The notes under the pieces were generated by a model that saw only the letters and a list, made by a program, of their open reading frames with translations, ran no database searches and was not told where the DNA came from. The position numbers and the translations under genes were made by a program. 64,000 bases of DNA from positions 1,736,001-1,800,000 of the forward strand of contig OZ244872.1 in the NCBI GenBank assembly GCA_965221215.1, given 5' to 3'. Position 1 is the stretch's first letter, and each line of letters opens with the position of its first letter. The DNA comes from Aldehydirespirator sp965221215. Its GTDB lineage: Bacteria; Actinomycetota; Acidimicrobiia; Acidimicrobiales; Aldehydirespiratoraceae. Shown piece by piece: positions 54,332 to 62,924 of this stretch.

Positions 54332-57300
54332 ATGAACGAGCGGACCCGATCCGAAGCGAGCGACTCTCTGGGGGCCAACGCCTGGGTCATCGACGAGATG
54401 CGCGACCTGTGGGCGGCCGACCCCGCCTCGGTGGACGAGGCCTGGCGGGCCCTGTTCGAGGGCGAGACGGCGGACACGCCGAGCCGATCGGCGAAGGCAT
54501 CGTCCGCCGCCCGCACCACCATCGACACCACCGCCACGGAGGTGACGGCGCCCGACGCGGCGGCCGCACCGCTCGCAGGCGATCCCCCGCAGCCGCCCGC
54601 AGCCGCCAAGGCGCGCCCGGAGCCGTCGCCCGACACGCCCGTCGGCGAGCCGATCAGGGGCGTGGGCGCCCGCATCGTCTCCAACATGGAGGCCAGCCTG
54701 ACCGTCCCCACCGCCACGAGCTTCCGCGAGGTTCCCGCCAAGCTCCTCGAGGTCAACCGCAAGATCGTCAACGGCCACCTCAGCCGCAAGATGGTCCGCA
54801 AAGTCTCGTTCACCCACCTGATCGGCTACGCGGTGGTGCGAGCCATCAGCGACACCGTCGGGGCCATGAACAACATCTACACCACCGACGCGGCGGGCAA
54901 GCCGAGGGTGGTGCGGCCCGAGCACATCGGCCTCGGGATCGCGGTCGACATCGCCCGCGACGACGGCACCCGGTCGCTGATGGTGCCGTGCATCCACGAC
55001 GCCGACACCCTCGACTTCGCCGACTTCGTGGAGCGCTACGACGCCCAGATCGCCAAGATCCGAGAGGGCAGGATCAGCGCCGACGACATGGCGGGCGTGA
55101 CCGTCACCATCACCAACCCCGGCACAATCGGCACCCAGCATTCGGTGCCCAGGCTGATGGCCGGGCAGGGCACGATCGTGGGCATCGGGGCGCTGGCCTA
55201 CCCCACCGAGTACGAGGCCGCCGACCCTGCGCTGCTGGCCGACCTGGGGGTGAGCAAGCTGGTCACGATCAGCAGCACCTACGACCACCGGGTGATCCAG
55301 GGCGCCGAGTCGGGGCTGTTCCTGCAGCGGGTGCACGACCTGCTGTTGGGCGCCGACGACTTCTACGGCGGGGCCTTCGGGTCGCTGCACATCCCCTATG
55401 AGGCGGTGAAGTGGCGGCGCGACTTCAACCCGGTGGACCGCGAGGCGGCCATGCTCGAGAAGCAGGCCAAGGTCAACCAGCTCATCAACCAGTACCGGGT
55501 GCGGGGCCATCTGATCGCCGACCTCAACCCGCTGCGCCACGAGGCGCCGGTGATGCACTCCGAGCTCGACCCGGCCACCTACGGGCTGACCATCTGGGAC
55601 CTCGACCGCGAGTTCCTCACCGGCAGCGACACCGGCATCTACGCCACCGTGGGCCCGGACCGCCGCATGAAGCTCGGCGACCTTCTGGGCGTGCTGCGCG
55701 ACGCCTACTGCCGCACCGTCGGCGTGGAGTACATGCACATCCAGGAGCCCGAGGAGAAGCGCTGGATCCAAGAGCAGATCGAGGGGTCCGACACCGAGCT
55801 CAAGGGCGAGGACCAGCGCCGCATCCTCAGCCAGCTCAACGCGGCCGAGGCCCTCAGCAGCTTCCTGGGCACCAAGTACGTGGGCCAGAAGCGCTTCGGA
55901 CTGGAGGGCGCCGAGTCCGCTATCCCGCTGCTGGACGCCCTGCTGACCTGCGCGGCCGACGCGCCGCTGGCCGAGGTGGTGATGGGCCTGGCCCACCGGG
56001 GGCGGCTCAACGTGCTCGTCAACCTGGTGGGCAAGACCTACCACGAGCTGTTCAAGGAGTTCGAGGGAGCCATCACCGAGGATCAGATCCAGGGCAGCGG
56101 CGACGTCAAGTACCACCTCGGCCAGGTCGGCGCCTACGAGAGCCCGTCGGGCAAGCACCTGCTGGTGGAGCTGGCCGCCAACCCCTCCCACCTCGAGGCG
56201 GTCGACCCGGTGGTGGTGGGCATGGCCCGGGCCCGCATGGACAACATCCCGCCCGAGAGCAGCTACGGCCCCTACCCGGTGATGCCGCTGCTGGTGCACG
56301 GAGACGCCGCCTTCGCGGGGCAGGGCGTGGTGGCCGAGACCTTCAACCTGAGCCTCATCAGGGGGTACCGCGTCGGCGGGACCATCCATCTGGTGATCAA
56401 CAACCAGCTCGGGTTCACCACCACGCCGGACTCGGCCCGCTCCACCCAGTACTCCACCGACGTGGCCAAGATGGTCGGCGCGCCGATCTTCCACGTCAAC
56501 GGCGACGACCCCGAGGCCTGCGTGCGGGTGGCCCGCCTGGCCTTCGCCTACCGCCAGCGGTTCAACAAGGACGCCGTGATCGACATGATCTGCTACCGGC
56601 GCCACGGCCACAACGAGGGCGACGACCCCAGCTACACCCTGCCGGACATGTACCGCCGCATCGACGCCAAGCCGTCGGTGCGCACCCAGTACCGGGAGTC
56701 GCTGCTGAAGCGGGGCGACATCAGCGCCGAGGACGCCGACGCCTCTCTGGCCGAGTACCGCGACCAGCTCCAGGCCGCCCTCGACGAGACCCGGGACGCC
56801 GCCCCCGGCCACAACATCCGGGCCCGGCGCCCGCCCGAGCCGATGGGCGTGATGCCCCACGTCCGCACCGCCATCGACTCGGTGACGGTGGAGCGCATCT
56901 ACGAGGCCCTCAACACGGTGCCCGAGGGGTTCACCGTGCATCCGAAGCTGGCCCGGCAGTTCGAGCAGCGCAACAAACTGTTCCGCAGCGGCGAGTTCGA
57001 CTGGGGCGTGGGCGAGGCGATGGCCTTCGGGTCGCTGCTGATGGAGGGCACCCCGGTGCGGCTCAGCGGTCAGGACAGCCGCCGGGGGACCTTCTCGCAC
57101 CGGCACTCCACCCTGGTGGACCATGTGACCGGCGCCGAGCATGTGCCGCTGTCGGCGCTGTGCACCCGCGAGGCCGATCTGTGGATCTACGACTCGCTGC
57201 TGTCGGAGTACGCCGCGCTGGGCTTCGAGTACGGCTATGCGGTGGCCAAGCCGGAGGCGCTGGTGATGTGGGAGGCCCAGTTCGGCGACTTCGCCAACGG

Positions 57301-58033
57301 GGCCCAGATCATCATCGATCAGTTCATCGTGGCCGCGGAGGACAAGTGGGACCAGCACTGCGGCATCGTGCTGCTGCTGCCCCACGGCATGGAGGGCCAG
57401 GGTCCCGAGCACTCGTCGGCGCGCATCGAGCGGTTCCTGACGCTGGCCGCGGAGGACAACATGCACGTCTGCCAGCCCACTACCGCGGGCCAGTACTTCC
57501 ATCTGCTGCGCCGCCAGATGATCCACCGGGTCCGCAAGCCCATGATCGTGTTCACGCCCAAGTCGCTGTTGCGGGCCAAGCCGGCCCGCTCCAAGGTGGC
57601 CGACCTGTCGTCGGGCACCTTCGAGGAGGTGCTCGGCGATCCCGGCGTGGAGGCGGGCGCCGTCGATCCCGAGGCGGTGACCAGGGTGGTGTTCTGCAGC
57701 GGCAAGGTGGCCTACGCGGCCATGGAGCTGCGCGACGAGCACACCGCGCCGCTGGCGGTGTGCCGGGTGGAGCAGCTGTTCCCGTGGCCGTACGGGGCGG
57801 TCGACTACGAGCTGCGCCGCTACCCCAACGCCACCGAGATCGTCTGGCTGCAGGAGGAGCCCGAGAACATGGGCGCCTGGAACGGGATCAAGGGAAGGCT
57901 CTACGAGGCCCACGGCAACGACTGCTCCATCCGCAGGGTGAGCCGGCCCGAGTCGGGCAGCCCCGCAGGCGGCAGCCCCACCGTGCACGCCCAAGAGCAG
58001 CAGGACCTCCTAGACGCGGCGGTGCTGGCCTGA
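54332..58033 (+). CDS. kgd: multifunctional 2-oxoglutarate metabolism enzyme Kgd
   Basis: Actinobacterial fused SucA-type enzyme, 1233 aa: 2-oxoglutarate decarboxylase/dehydrogenase E1 activity with an E2-like acyltransferase segment. N-terminal tail (LGANAWVIDEMRDLWAADPA), an Ala/Pro linker, then the E2 catalytic domain with VTITNPGTIGTQHSVPRLM and the DHRVIQGAESG active site. The E1 part has LGTKYVGQKRFGLEGAES, VVMGLAHRGRLNVLVNLVGK, the ThDP loop GDAAFAGQGVVAETFNLS and SGQDSRRGTFSHRHSTLVD. Links the TCA cycle, carboligation and glutamate balance, and is typically controlled by GarA binding. ATG start. Confidence 0.97.
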   Translation: MNERTRSEASDSLGANAWVIDEMRDLWAADPASVDEAWRALFEGETADTPSRSAKASSAARTTIDTTATEVTAPDAAAAPLAGDPPQPPAAAKARPEPSPDTPVGEPIRGVGARIVSNMEASLTVPTATSFREVPAKLLEVNRKIVNGHLSRKMVRKVSFTHLIGYAVVRAISDTVGAMNNIYTTDAAGKPRVVRPEHIGLGIAVDIARDDGTRSLMVPCIHDADTLDFADFVERYDAQIAKIREGRISADDMAGVTVTITNPGTIGTQHSVPRLMAGQGTIVGIGALAYPTEYEAADPALLADLGVSKLVTISSTYDHRVIQGAESGLFLQRVHDLLLGADDFYGGAFGSLHIPYEAVKWRRDFNPVDREAAMLEKQAKVNQLINQYRVRGHLIADLNPLRHEAPVMHSELDPATYGLTIWDLDREFLTGSDTGIYATVGPDRRMKLGDLLGVLRDAYCRTVGVEYMHIQEPEEKRWIQEQIEGSDTELKGEDQRRILSQLNAAEALSSFLGTKYVGQKRFGLEGAESAIPLLDALLTCAADAPLAEVVMGLAHRGRLNVLVNLVGKTYHELFKEFEGAITEDQIQGSGDVKYHLGQVGAYESPSGKHLLVELAANPSHLEAVDPVVVGMARARMDNIPPESSYGPYPVMPLLVHGDAAFAGQGVVAETFNLSLIRGYRVGGTIHLVINNQLGFTTTPDSARSTQYSTDVAKMVGAPIFHVNGDDPEACVRVARLAFAYRQRFNKDAVIDMICYRRHGHNEGDDPSYTLPDMYRRIDAKPSVRTQYRESLLKRGDISAEDADASLAEYRDQLQAALDETRDAAPGHNIRARRPPEPMGVMPHVRTAIDSVTVERIYEALNTVPEGFTVHPKLARQFEQRNKLFRSGEFDWGVGEAMAFGSLLMEGTPVRLSGQDSRRGTFSHRHSTLVDHVTGAEHVPLSALCTREADLWIYDSLLSEYAALGFEYGYAVAKPEALVMWEAQFGDFANGAQIIIDQFIVAAEDKWDQHCGIVLLLPHGMEGQGPEHSSARIERFLTLAAEDNMHVCQPTTAGQYFHLLRRQMIHRVRKPMIVFTPKSLLRAKPARSKVADLSSGTFEEVLGDPGVEAGAVDPEAVTRVVFCSGKVAYAAMELRDEHTAPLAVCRVEQLFPWPYGAVDYELRRYPNATEIVWLQEEPENMGAWNGIKGRLYEAHGNDCSIRRVSRPESGSPAGGSPTVHAQEQQDLLDAAVLA

Positions 58034-58794
58034 CCGCTGAGCCTCCAGCCTTAGACGATCACCGCCTGGCTGCTGATCTGGCCCGCCGAGCCGGTGAGAT
58101 GCTTGTGGGGCTGCGGGCGCGGCTGGTCGGCCGGGGGGTGCCCGCCGCGGTGCTGGGGGCCGAGGGTGACCGCCAGGCCCACGAGATGCTGGTGGACGCG
58201 CTGGCCTCGGCCCGTCCGGCCGACGCGGTGCTGTCGGAGGAGGGCAGCGACGACCCGGCCCGCCTCGGAGCCGAGCGGGTGTGGGTGATCGACCCGCTCG
58301 ACGGCACCAGGGGCTTCTCCGAGCCGCGGCGGGCCGACTGGGCGGTGCATGTGGCGCTGGTCATCGACGAGCGCCCCGCGGCGGGCGCGGTGGCGCTGCC
58401 GGCGCTGGGTCTGACGCTGTCGACCGCGGCGCCGCCGGAGTTGCCGCCGCGGCGGGCCGGGCCCCCGAGGGTGGTGGCGTCGCGAACTCGGCCGCAGTTG
58501 GCGGCGCGGGCGGTGGCCGACGCGCTGGACGGCGAGGTTCTGGCACTCGGCTCGGCCGGAGCCAAGGCGATGGCGGTGGTGCTCGGCGAGGCCGACGTGT
58601 ACGTCCATGCCGGCGGGCAGCACGAGTGGGACTCGTGCGCCCCGGTGGCGGTGGCCGCGGCGGCGGGCTGCGCGGTCAGCCGTCTCGACGGCTCCAAGCT
58701 CCGCTACAACCAGCCCGACACCTACCTCCCCGACCTAATGATCTGCCGCCCCGAGCTAGCAGGCCCCGTGCTCGCGGCGCTGGCAGCCAGCTAG
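58030..58794 (+). CDS. CysQ/inositol-monophosphatase family phosphatase
   Basis: About 254 aa, Mg-dependent phosphatase of the 3'(2'),5'-bisphosphate nucleotidase/IMPase group. Metal motif AVLSEEGSDDP supplies the Glu, WVIDPLDGTRGFSE gives the DPLDGT core, and the second motif is EWDSCAPVAVAAAAG (W-D-x-x-A/C). C-terminal LPDLMICRPEL. No ATG, GTG or TTG lies upstream of conserved sequence. CTG at 58030 overlaps the kgd stop as CTGA, mirroring the GTGA/TTGA joins elsewhere, and is the best guess. Substrate could be PAP/PAPS or an inositol phosphate. Confidence 0.85.
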   Translation: MTAEPPALDDHRLAADLARRAGEMLVGLRARLVGRGVPAAVLGAEGDRQAHEMLVDALASARPADAVLSEEGSDDPARLGAERVWVIDPLDGTRGFSEPRRADWAVHVALVIDERPAAGAVALPALGLTLSTAAPPELPPRRAGPPRVVASRTRPQLAARAVADALDGEVLALGSAGAKAMAVVLGEADVYVHAGGQHEWDSCAPVAVAAAAGCAVSRLDGSKLRYNQPDTYLPDLMICRPELAGPVLAALAAS

Positions 58795-58825
58795 CCTCCG
58801 GCCTCATCGCTGAGGCGACAGCACC

Positions 58826-59190
58826 GTGAACACCCGAACCCACAACGAACTGGCCCGGTTCATCTGGGGCATCTGCAACCTGCTGCGCGGCCCGTACAGG
58901 CGCAACGAGTACCGCAAGGTGATTCTGCCGCTGACGGTGTTGCGGCGCTTCGACTGCGTGCTCGCGCCCACGAAGCAGCAAGTCCTGTCTGCTGCCGCCG
59001 AGCACAAGGCGAAGACGGGCAGCCTGCGCAGCAAGCTCCTTGAGGCCGCGGCTGGGCGGTCGTTCTACAACGTCTCCGAGCTTGACTTCGCCCGCCTGCT
59101 CGACGACCCGAACCAGCTCGCACCGAACCTCCACGCCTACATCCGCGGCTTCTCGGAGAACGTCCGCGAGATCATCGACCGCTTCGGCTT
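58826..59190 (+). pseudogene. hsdM: hsdM 5' part, interrupted by IS256-family element
   Basis: N-terminal ~121 codons of the type I modification methyltransferase. ELARFIWGICNLLRGPYRRN and YRKVILPLTVLRRFDCVLAP, then NLHAYIRGFSENVREIIDRF, form the HsdM helical N-domain that recruits HsdS. The frame enters the transposable element with two bases of a Phe codon and stops soon after. The continuation begins after the element. GTG start. Confidence 0.9.
59183..59190 (+). repeat. 8-bp target-site duplication, left copy
   Basis: ttcggctt just before the left inverted repeat, matching the copy immediately after the right one. An 8-bp duplication is typical for the IS256 family. Confidence 0.88.
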
Positions 59191-60636
59191 GGTGGCGTCC
59201 CAGATTGGGTGTAATAGCGGTTGGGGCGCAGGTTCCTGGGGGTCATGTTAGGCGGCGCGTGTGACGGTGCGGTCGGGCTGGTCGGTGTTGGTGCGGGCGG
59301 GTTGGTGGAGTTGGTGTCGGAGCTCGGTGAGGGCTCGGGCGATGGCGGGTGTGTAGGTGAGGCCTCGCCAGCCGTTTGAGGCCCGGTCGAGCACGGCCCA
59401 TACCAGTGTGAGGCAGCTGGCTTCGCCGGGGAGCCGGCCGATGACTTTGACTCTTCGGCGGGTCTCGCCGAAGGTGCGCTCGATCAGGTTGGTGTGGCGG
59501 ATCCTGCGGTGGTGCTCTGCGGGGAACCGCAGGTGCGCGGTGAGCGCGGCGCGGTCGGTGAGCAGGCACTTCACGGCGGCGGGGAACTCGCTTTGGTAGC
59601 GGCGGGCGAAGCCGTCGATGCCGGCTTGTGCCGCGCTCACGGCCCCCTGGCCGGGCTCGGTGCCGTCGGGCAGGTCGAAGATCGCCCAGAACGCGGCCTT
59701 GAGCTCGTCTCGGCGACCGGCGGGGACCTTGGCCAACACGTTGCGGCAGCGGTGGATGAGGCACCGCTGGCGCAGCGAGGAGGCCATTTTGGTCTCGACG
59801 GCGCCGATGAGGCCCGCCGCGCCGTCTGAGACGACCAGCAGCGGCGGCCGCAGCCCCCGGCCGGTGAGGTCTTCGAGGAAGTCTGCCCAGGCGTCGTAGG
59901 ACTCGTCGCCGCCGGGCTCCACGGCCAACAGCACCGGCCGGCCGAGGGTAGTGATGCCGTAGGCGACCAGCACCGGCTCAGCGCGTGACCCGTCGTGCAT
60001 CTTGAAGTGGCTGCCGTCAACGAACAGGTAGTCCAGCTCGATATCGGAGAGGTCTGAGCTGCGGAACGTGTCGAACTCCTCACGCAGCCGCGCGCAGATC
60101 CGCGACGCGGTGGACCTCGACAAAGCGGCCTCCGGTCCCAGCGCCTCCGCCAACAAGGCCTCGATGTCGCGGTCAGACAGGCCCCGCACCCACGCTGAGA
60201 TCACCAGCGCCTCCAGCGGCTCAGAGCGCACCACGCCTTTGCCCAGAAGCTGCGACGCGAACGCCTCGGCGGTGTTGCGCAGCTTCGGGCGGCGCAGCGC
60301 CACGGGCCCCGCGGTGGTCTTGACCGTCAAGTCGCCGTAGCCGTTGCGCTGACCGGCGCGCCCGCCCTCGGCACGCGAGTTCCAGCCCCGGCCCAGCCAG
60401 GCCGTGACCTCATCCTCGAGGACCTGCTGCAACACAAGCCGCGCCGACAGGCGCATCACCTCCTCGAGGACCTCCGCGATGTCGCGTCCCGAGCCGAACA
60501 ACTCGTCGATCTCGGCGCGGACAGCTTCTGTGGGCGATACTCGTGCAGGCACGGGCGTAGGTCTCCTTCTTGAGTCGACATCTCTCTGAAGGAACCTACG
60601 CCCCTGCTGCTATTACACCGGCGATGAGACGCCACC
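59191..60636. mobile_element. IS256-family insertion sequence in hsdM
   Basis: 1446 bp. The ends are imperfect 46-bp inverted repeats (59191-59236 and 60591-60636), both starting GGTGGCGTC and sharing GGTGTAATAGC and AGGTTCC; I count 36 of 46 identical positions. They are flanked by the 8-bp direct repeat ttcggctt. One transposase gene lies on the minus strand. Removing the element and one duplication restores ...DRFGFGEHIER... in frame. Confidence 0.95.
59248..60552 (-). CDS. IS256-family transposase, mutator type
   Basis: 434 aa, intact. DDE catalytic residues of the mutator type: Asp in LFVDGSHFKMHD, Asp in VVSDGAAGLIGA and Glu in TNLIERTFGETRRR. N-terminal EVTAWLGRGWNSRAEGGRAG and RNGYGDLTVKT are family marks, and RCLIHRCRNVLAKVP precedes the all-alpha insertion. 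GTG start. The gene reads opposite to hsdM. The element appears fully functional in sequence. Confidence 0.95.
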   Translation of the reverse strand: MPARVSPTEAVRAEIDELFGSGRDIAEVLEEVMRLSARLVLQQVLEDEVTAWLGRGWNSRAEGGRAGQRNGYGDLTVKTTAGPVALRRPKLRNTAEAFASQLLGKGVVRSEPLEALVISAWVRGLSDRDIEALLAEALGPEAALSRSTASRICARLREEFDTFRSSDLSDIELDYLFVDGSHFKMHDGSRAEPVLVAYGITTLGRPVLLAVEPGGDESYDAWADFLEDLTGRGLRPPLLVVSDGAAGLIGAVETKMASSLRQRCLIHRCRNVLAKVPAGRRDELKAAFWAIFDLPDGTEPGQGAVSAAQAGIDGFARRYQSEFPAAVKCLLTDRAALTAHLRFPAEHHRRIRHTNLIERTFGETRRRVKVIGRLPGEASCLTLVWAVLDRASNGWRGLTYTPAIARALTELRHQLHQPARTNTDQPDRTVTRAA

Positions 60637-60644
60637 TTCGGCTT
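60637..60644 (+). repeat. 8-bp target-site duplication, right copy
   Basis: ttcggctt directly following the right inverted repeat and identical to the left copy. The next base completes the Phe codon of hsdM. Confidence 0.88.
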
Positions 60645-62388
60645 CGGCGAGCACATCGAGCGCATGGCCAACAAGGACCTGCTGTTCCAAGTGGTGCAGC
60701 GCTTCGCCGCTTTGGACCTGTCGCCCGAGCGGGTGGACAACATGCAGATGGGATACGTGTTCGAGGAACTGATTCGGATCGGCGCCGAGCAGGCCAACGA
60801 GGAGGCCGGCGAGCACTTCACGCCCCGCGAGGTGATCCAGTTGATGGTCAGCCTGCTGCTCTCGCCCGAGAAGGACCTGGGCAAAGGTCACATCGTGAAG
60901 ACGATCTATGACCCCGCCTGCGGCACGGGCGGCATGCTGTCGGTGGCCGAGAAGTACCTGCGGGACCACAACCTCGAGGCGATGCCGATCCTCTACGGCC
61001 AGGACCACAACGACGAGGCGTGGGCCGTCTGCAAGTCCGACATGCTGATCAAGGGCGAGAACGCCGACAACATCATCCTCGGCGACACCTTCACACAGGA
61101 CGGCTACCGCCGCGGCACCGACGGCCGTCCATCAACATTCGACTACATGCTGGCCAACCCGCCCTTCGGGGTGGAGTGGAAGCAGCAGAAGCAGTCCATC
61201 AAGACCGAGCGCGAGACCCTGGGCTGGGACGGGCGCTTCGGGGCAGGGTTGCCGAGGATCACCGACGGCGCTTTGCTGTTTCTCCAGCACATGCTGGCCA
61301 AGCAGCAGCCCATTCGGGACGACGGCGCCGGCGGCAGCCGCATCGCCATCGTGTTCAACGGCTCGCCGCTGTTCACCGGCGATGCCGGCGGAGGCGAGAG
61401 CAGCATCCGGCGCTGGATCATCGAGAACGATTGGCTCGAAGCAATCGTGGCCCTGCCCGACCAGCTGTTCTACAACACCGGGATCTTCACCTACATCTGG
61501 GTGCTCACCAACCGCAAGGAACCCCACCGGGCCGGCAGGGTGCAACTGATCGACGGCCGTGAGTTCTATGTGAAGATGCGCAAGAGCTTGGGCAACAAGC
61601 GCAACGAGCTCTCGAACGCTCACATCGACGACCTCGTGCGCCTGCACGGCAGTTTCACCGACGGCGAGACCCGCGACCTCACCGACCCCGATCCCGTCAC
61701 CCACGAGCCCCGGACCCGAGCCCGCGTGGTGAGCCGAATCTTCGCCAACGAGGACTTCGGCTACCGCAAGATCACGGTTGAGCGCCCGCTGCGGCTGAAC
61801 TTCGCGGCCACCCCGGAGCGCATCGCCCGCCTCGACGACGAGCCGGCGTTCCAGAAACTCGCCACCATCAAGAAGCGCCCGGGGCCTGCGCACGATGCCG
61901 AGGTCGCCGCCGGGCGAGCCCGCCAAGATGAGATCCGTGCCATGCTGAATCTGCTGGCACAAACCACCGACGGCGCAGTTGCGAGCGACCGCGAGGAGTG
62001 TCAAGCAGTATTGCTGGAGGCTGCCAATGGTGCCGGTGCGCGGCTGACCGCGGCCGAACGCAAGGCCGTACTCGCCGCTCTGGCTGAGCGCGACCCGCAG
62101 GCCGAGATCTGCCGAGACCGTCACGGCAACCCCGAGCCCGACCCGGAACTGCGCGACACCGAGACCGTGCCGCTTCGCGAGGACATCGACGAGTACATGG
62201 CCCGCGAGGTGCTCCCCCACGCGCCCGACGCCTGGGTGGACCACACCAAGACGAAGATCGGCTACGAGATCCTCTTCAACCGCCACTTCTACGTGTACGA
62301 GCCGCCGCGGCCGCTCGAAGAGATCGATGCCGACCTTCAGGAACTAGAGCACGAGATCGTCGGTTTGCTCGCCGAGATCACCGAATAG
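60643..62388 (+). pseudogene. hsdM: hsdM 3' part: type I N6-adenine methyltransferase core
   Basis: About 581 codons continuing the interrupted HsdM from FGEHIERMANKDLLFQVVQRF. AdoMet motif IYDPACGTGGMLSVAEKYL and catalytic NPPF in LANPPFGVEWKQQ are intact. DGALLFLQHML and IVFNGSPLF also fit the family. The C-terminal extension (LNLLAQTTDGAVASDREECQ to KTKIGYEILFNRHFYVYEPP) fits longer HsdM proteins, about 702 aa when joined. Internal starts such as the ATG at 60664 could give a protein lacking the N-domain, which would not form a normal HsdM-HsdS complex. Stop TAG followed by a HigB remnant. Confidence 0.92.
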
Positions 62389-62469
62389 TGATCCCTGGCA
62401 CCAGCTCCCGTGTCTGCCTGCCAGATTGCGACGCGGCCGCTGCGACGTCCGGGGCGAGCGGTGGGGCGT

Positions 62470-62534
62470 GCTCCAGTATCTGTGCCGCTACGCGGTACAT
62501 TCCACGGAGTGTGGACCTGATCGACTACCACTAG
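62470..62534 (+). pseudogene. HigB-type toxin C-terminal remnant
   Basis: The last codons read SVDLIDYH followed by TAG, matching the V-D/E-x-x-DYH end of RelE/HigB-type toxins. The preceding ~15 codons do not keep the family residues, and no start or N-terminal part is present. Located 14 nt before the HigA start, where an intact higB would be expected. Confidence 0.5.
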
Positions 62535-62548
62535 CAGGAGCGACTACC

Positions 62549-62833
62549 GTGCCCATGAAGAACCCACCGCACCCCGGCCTCAGCCTCAGACAGAACTGCA
62601 TCGATGCCGAAGGCCTCACCATCACCGAGGCCGCTCGGCGCCTGGGTGTGGCGCGCCATACGCTGTCTCGGTTGGTACACGGCCACGCTGGGGTCTCCGC
62701 TGAGATGGCTATCCGGCTCGAGAAGGCCGGATGGTCCAATGCGGAGTTCTGGGTGCGCCGCCAGGCTGCATACGACCTGGCACAAGCACGCCAGCACCAA
62801 GACCGGATCGTGGTCGGAGCCGTCAACGCCTGA
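62549..62833 (+). CDS. HigA-family antitoxin, XRE-type HTH
   Basis: 94 aa DNA-binding antitoxin. HPGLSLRQNCIDAEGLTITE with the helix-turn-helix EAARRLGVARHTLSRLVHGH and AEMAIRLEKAGWSNAEFWVR is the HigA/VapI pattern. GTG start chosen because AGGAG sits 8 nt upstream; an ATG two codons later is the alternative. Only a HigB remnant precedes it, so it is likely an orphan that may still repress its own promoter or influence the restriction operon it sits in. Confidence 0.88.
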   Translation: MPMKNPPHPGLSLRQNCIDAEGLTITEAARRLGVARHTLSRLVHGHAGVSAEMAIRLEKAGWSNAEFWVRRQAAYDLAQARQHQDRIVVGAVNA

Positions 62834-62924
62834 TCCTGGACCGCTCTGCTGTGGAGCCCTCTTGGCTACCCCCAAAGGGAAAGGGGACCCATGCAGCCCC
62901 GGACGTCACCCACCTGATCAAGAG

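Noticed and set aside
54260..57994. Long minus-strand open frame opposite kgd
   Set aside because: Kgd motifs are continuous on the plus strand; the antisense product is His-, Val- and Gly-rich with no domain.
59208..60619. Shorter boundaries for the IS element, starting at GGTGTAATAGC
   Set aside because: No target duplication flanks those ends; extending to GGTGGCGTC gives longer inverted repeats and the exact 8-bp duplication.
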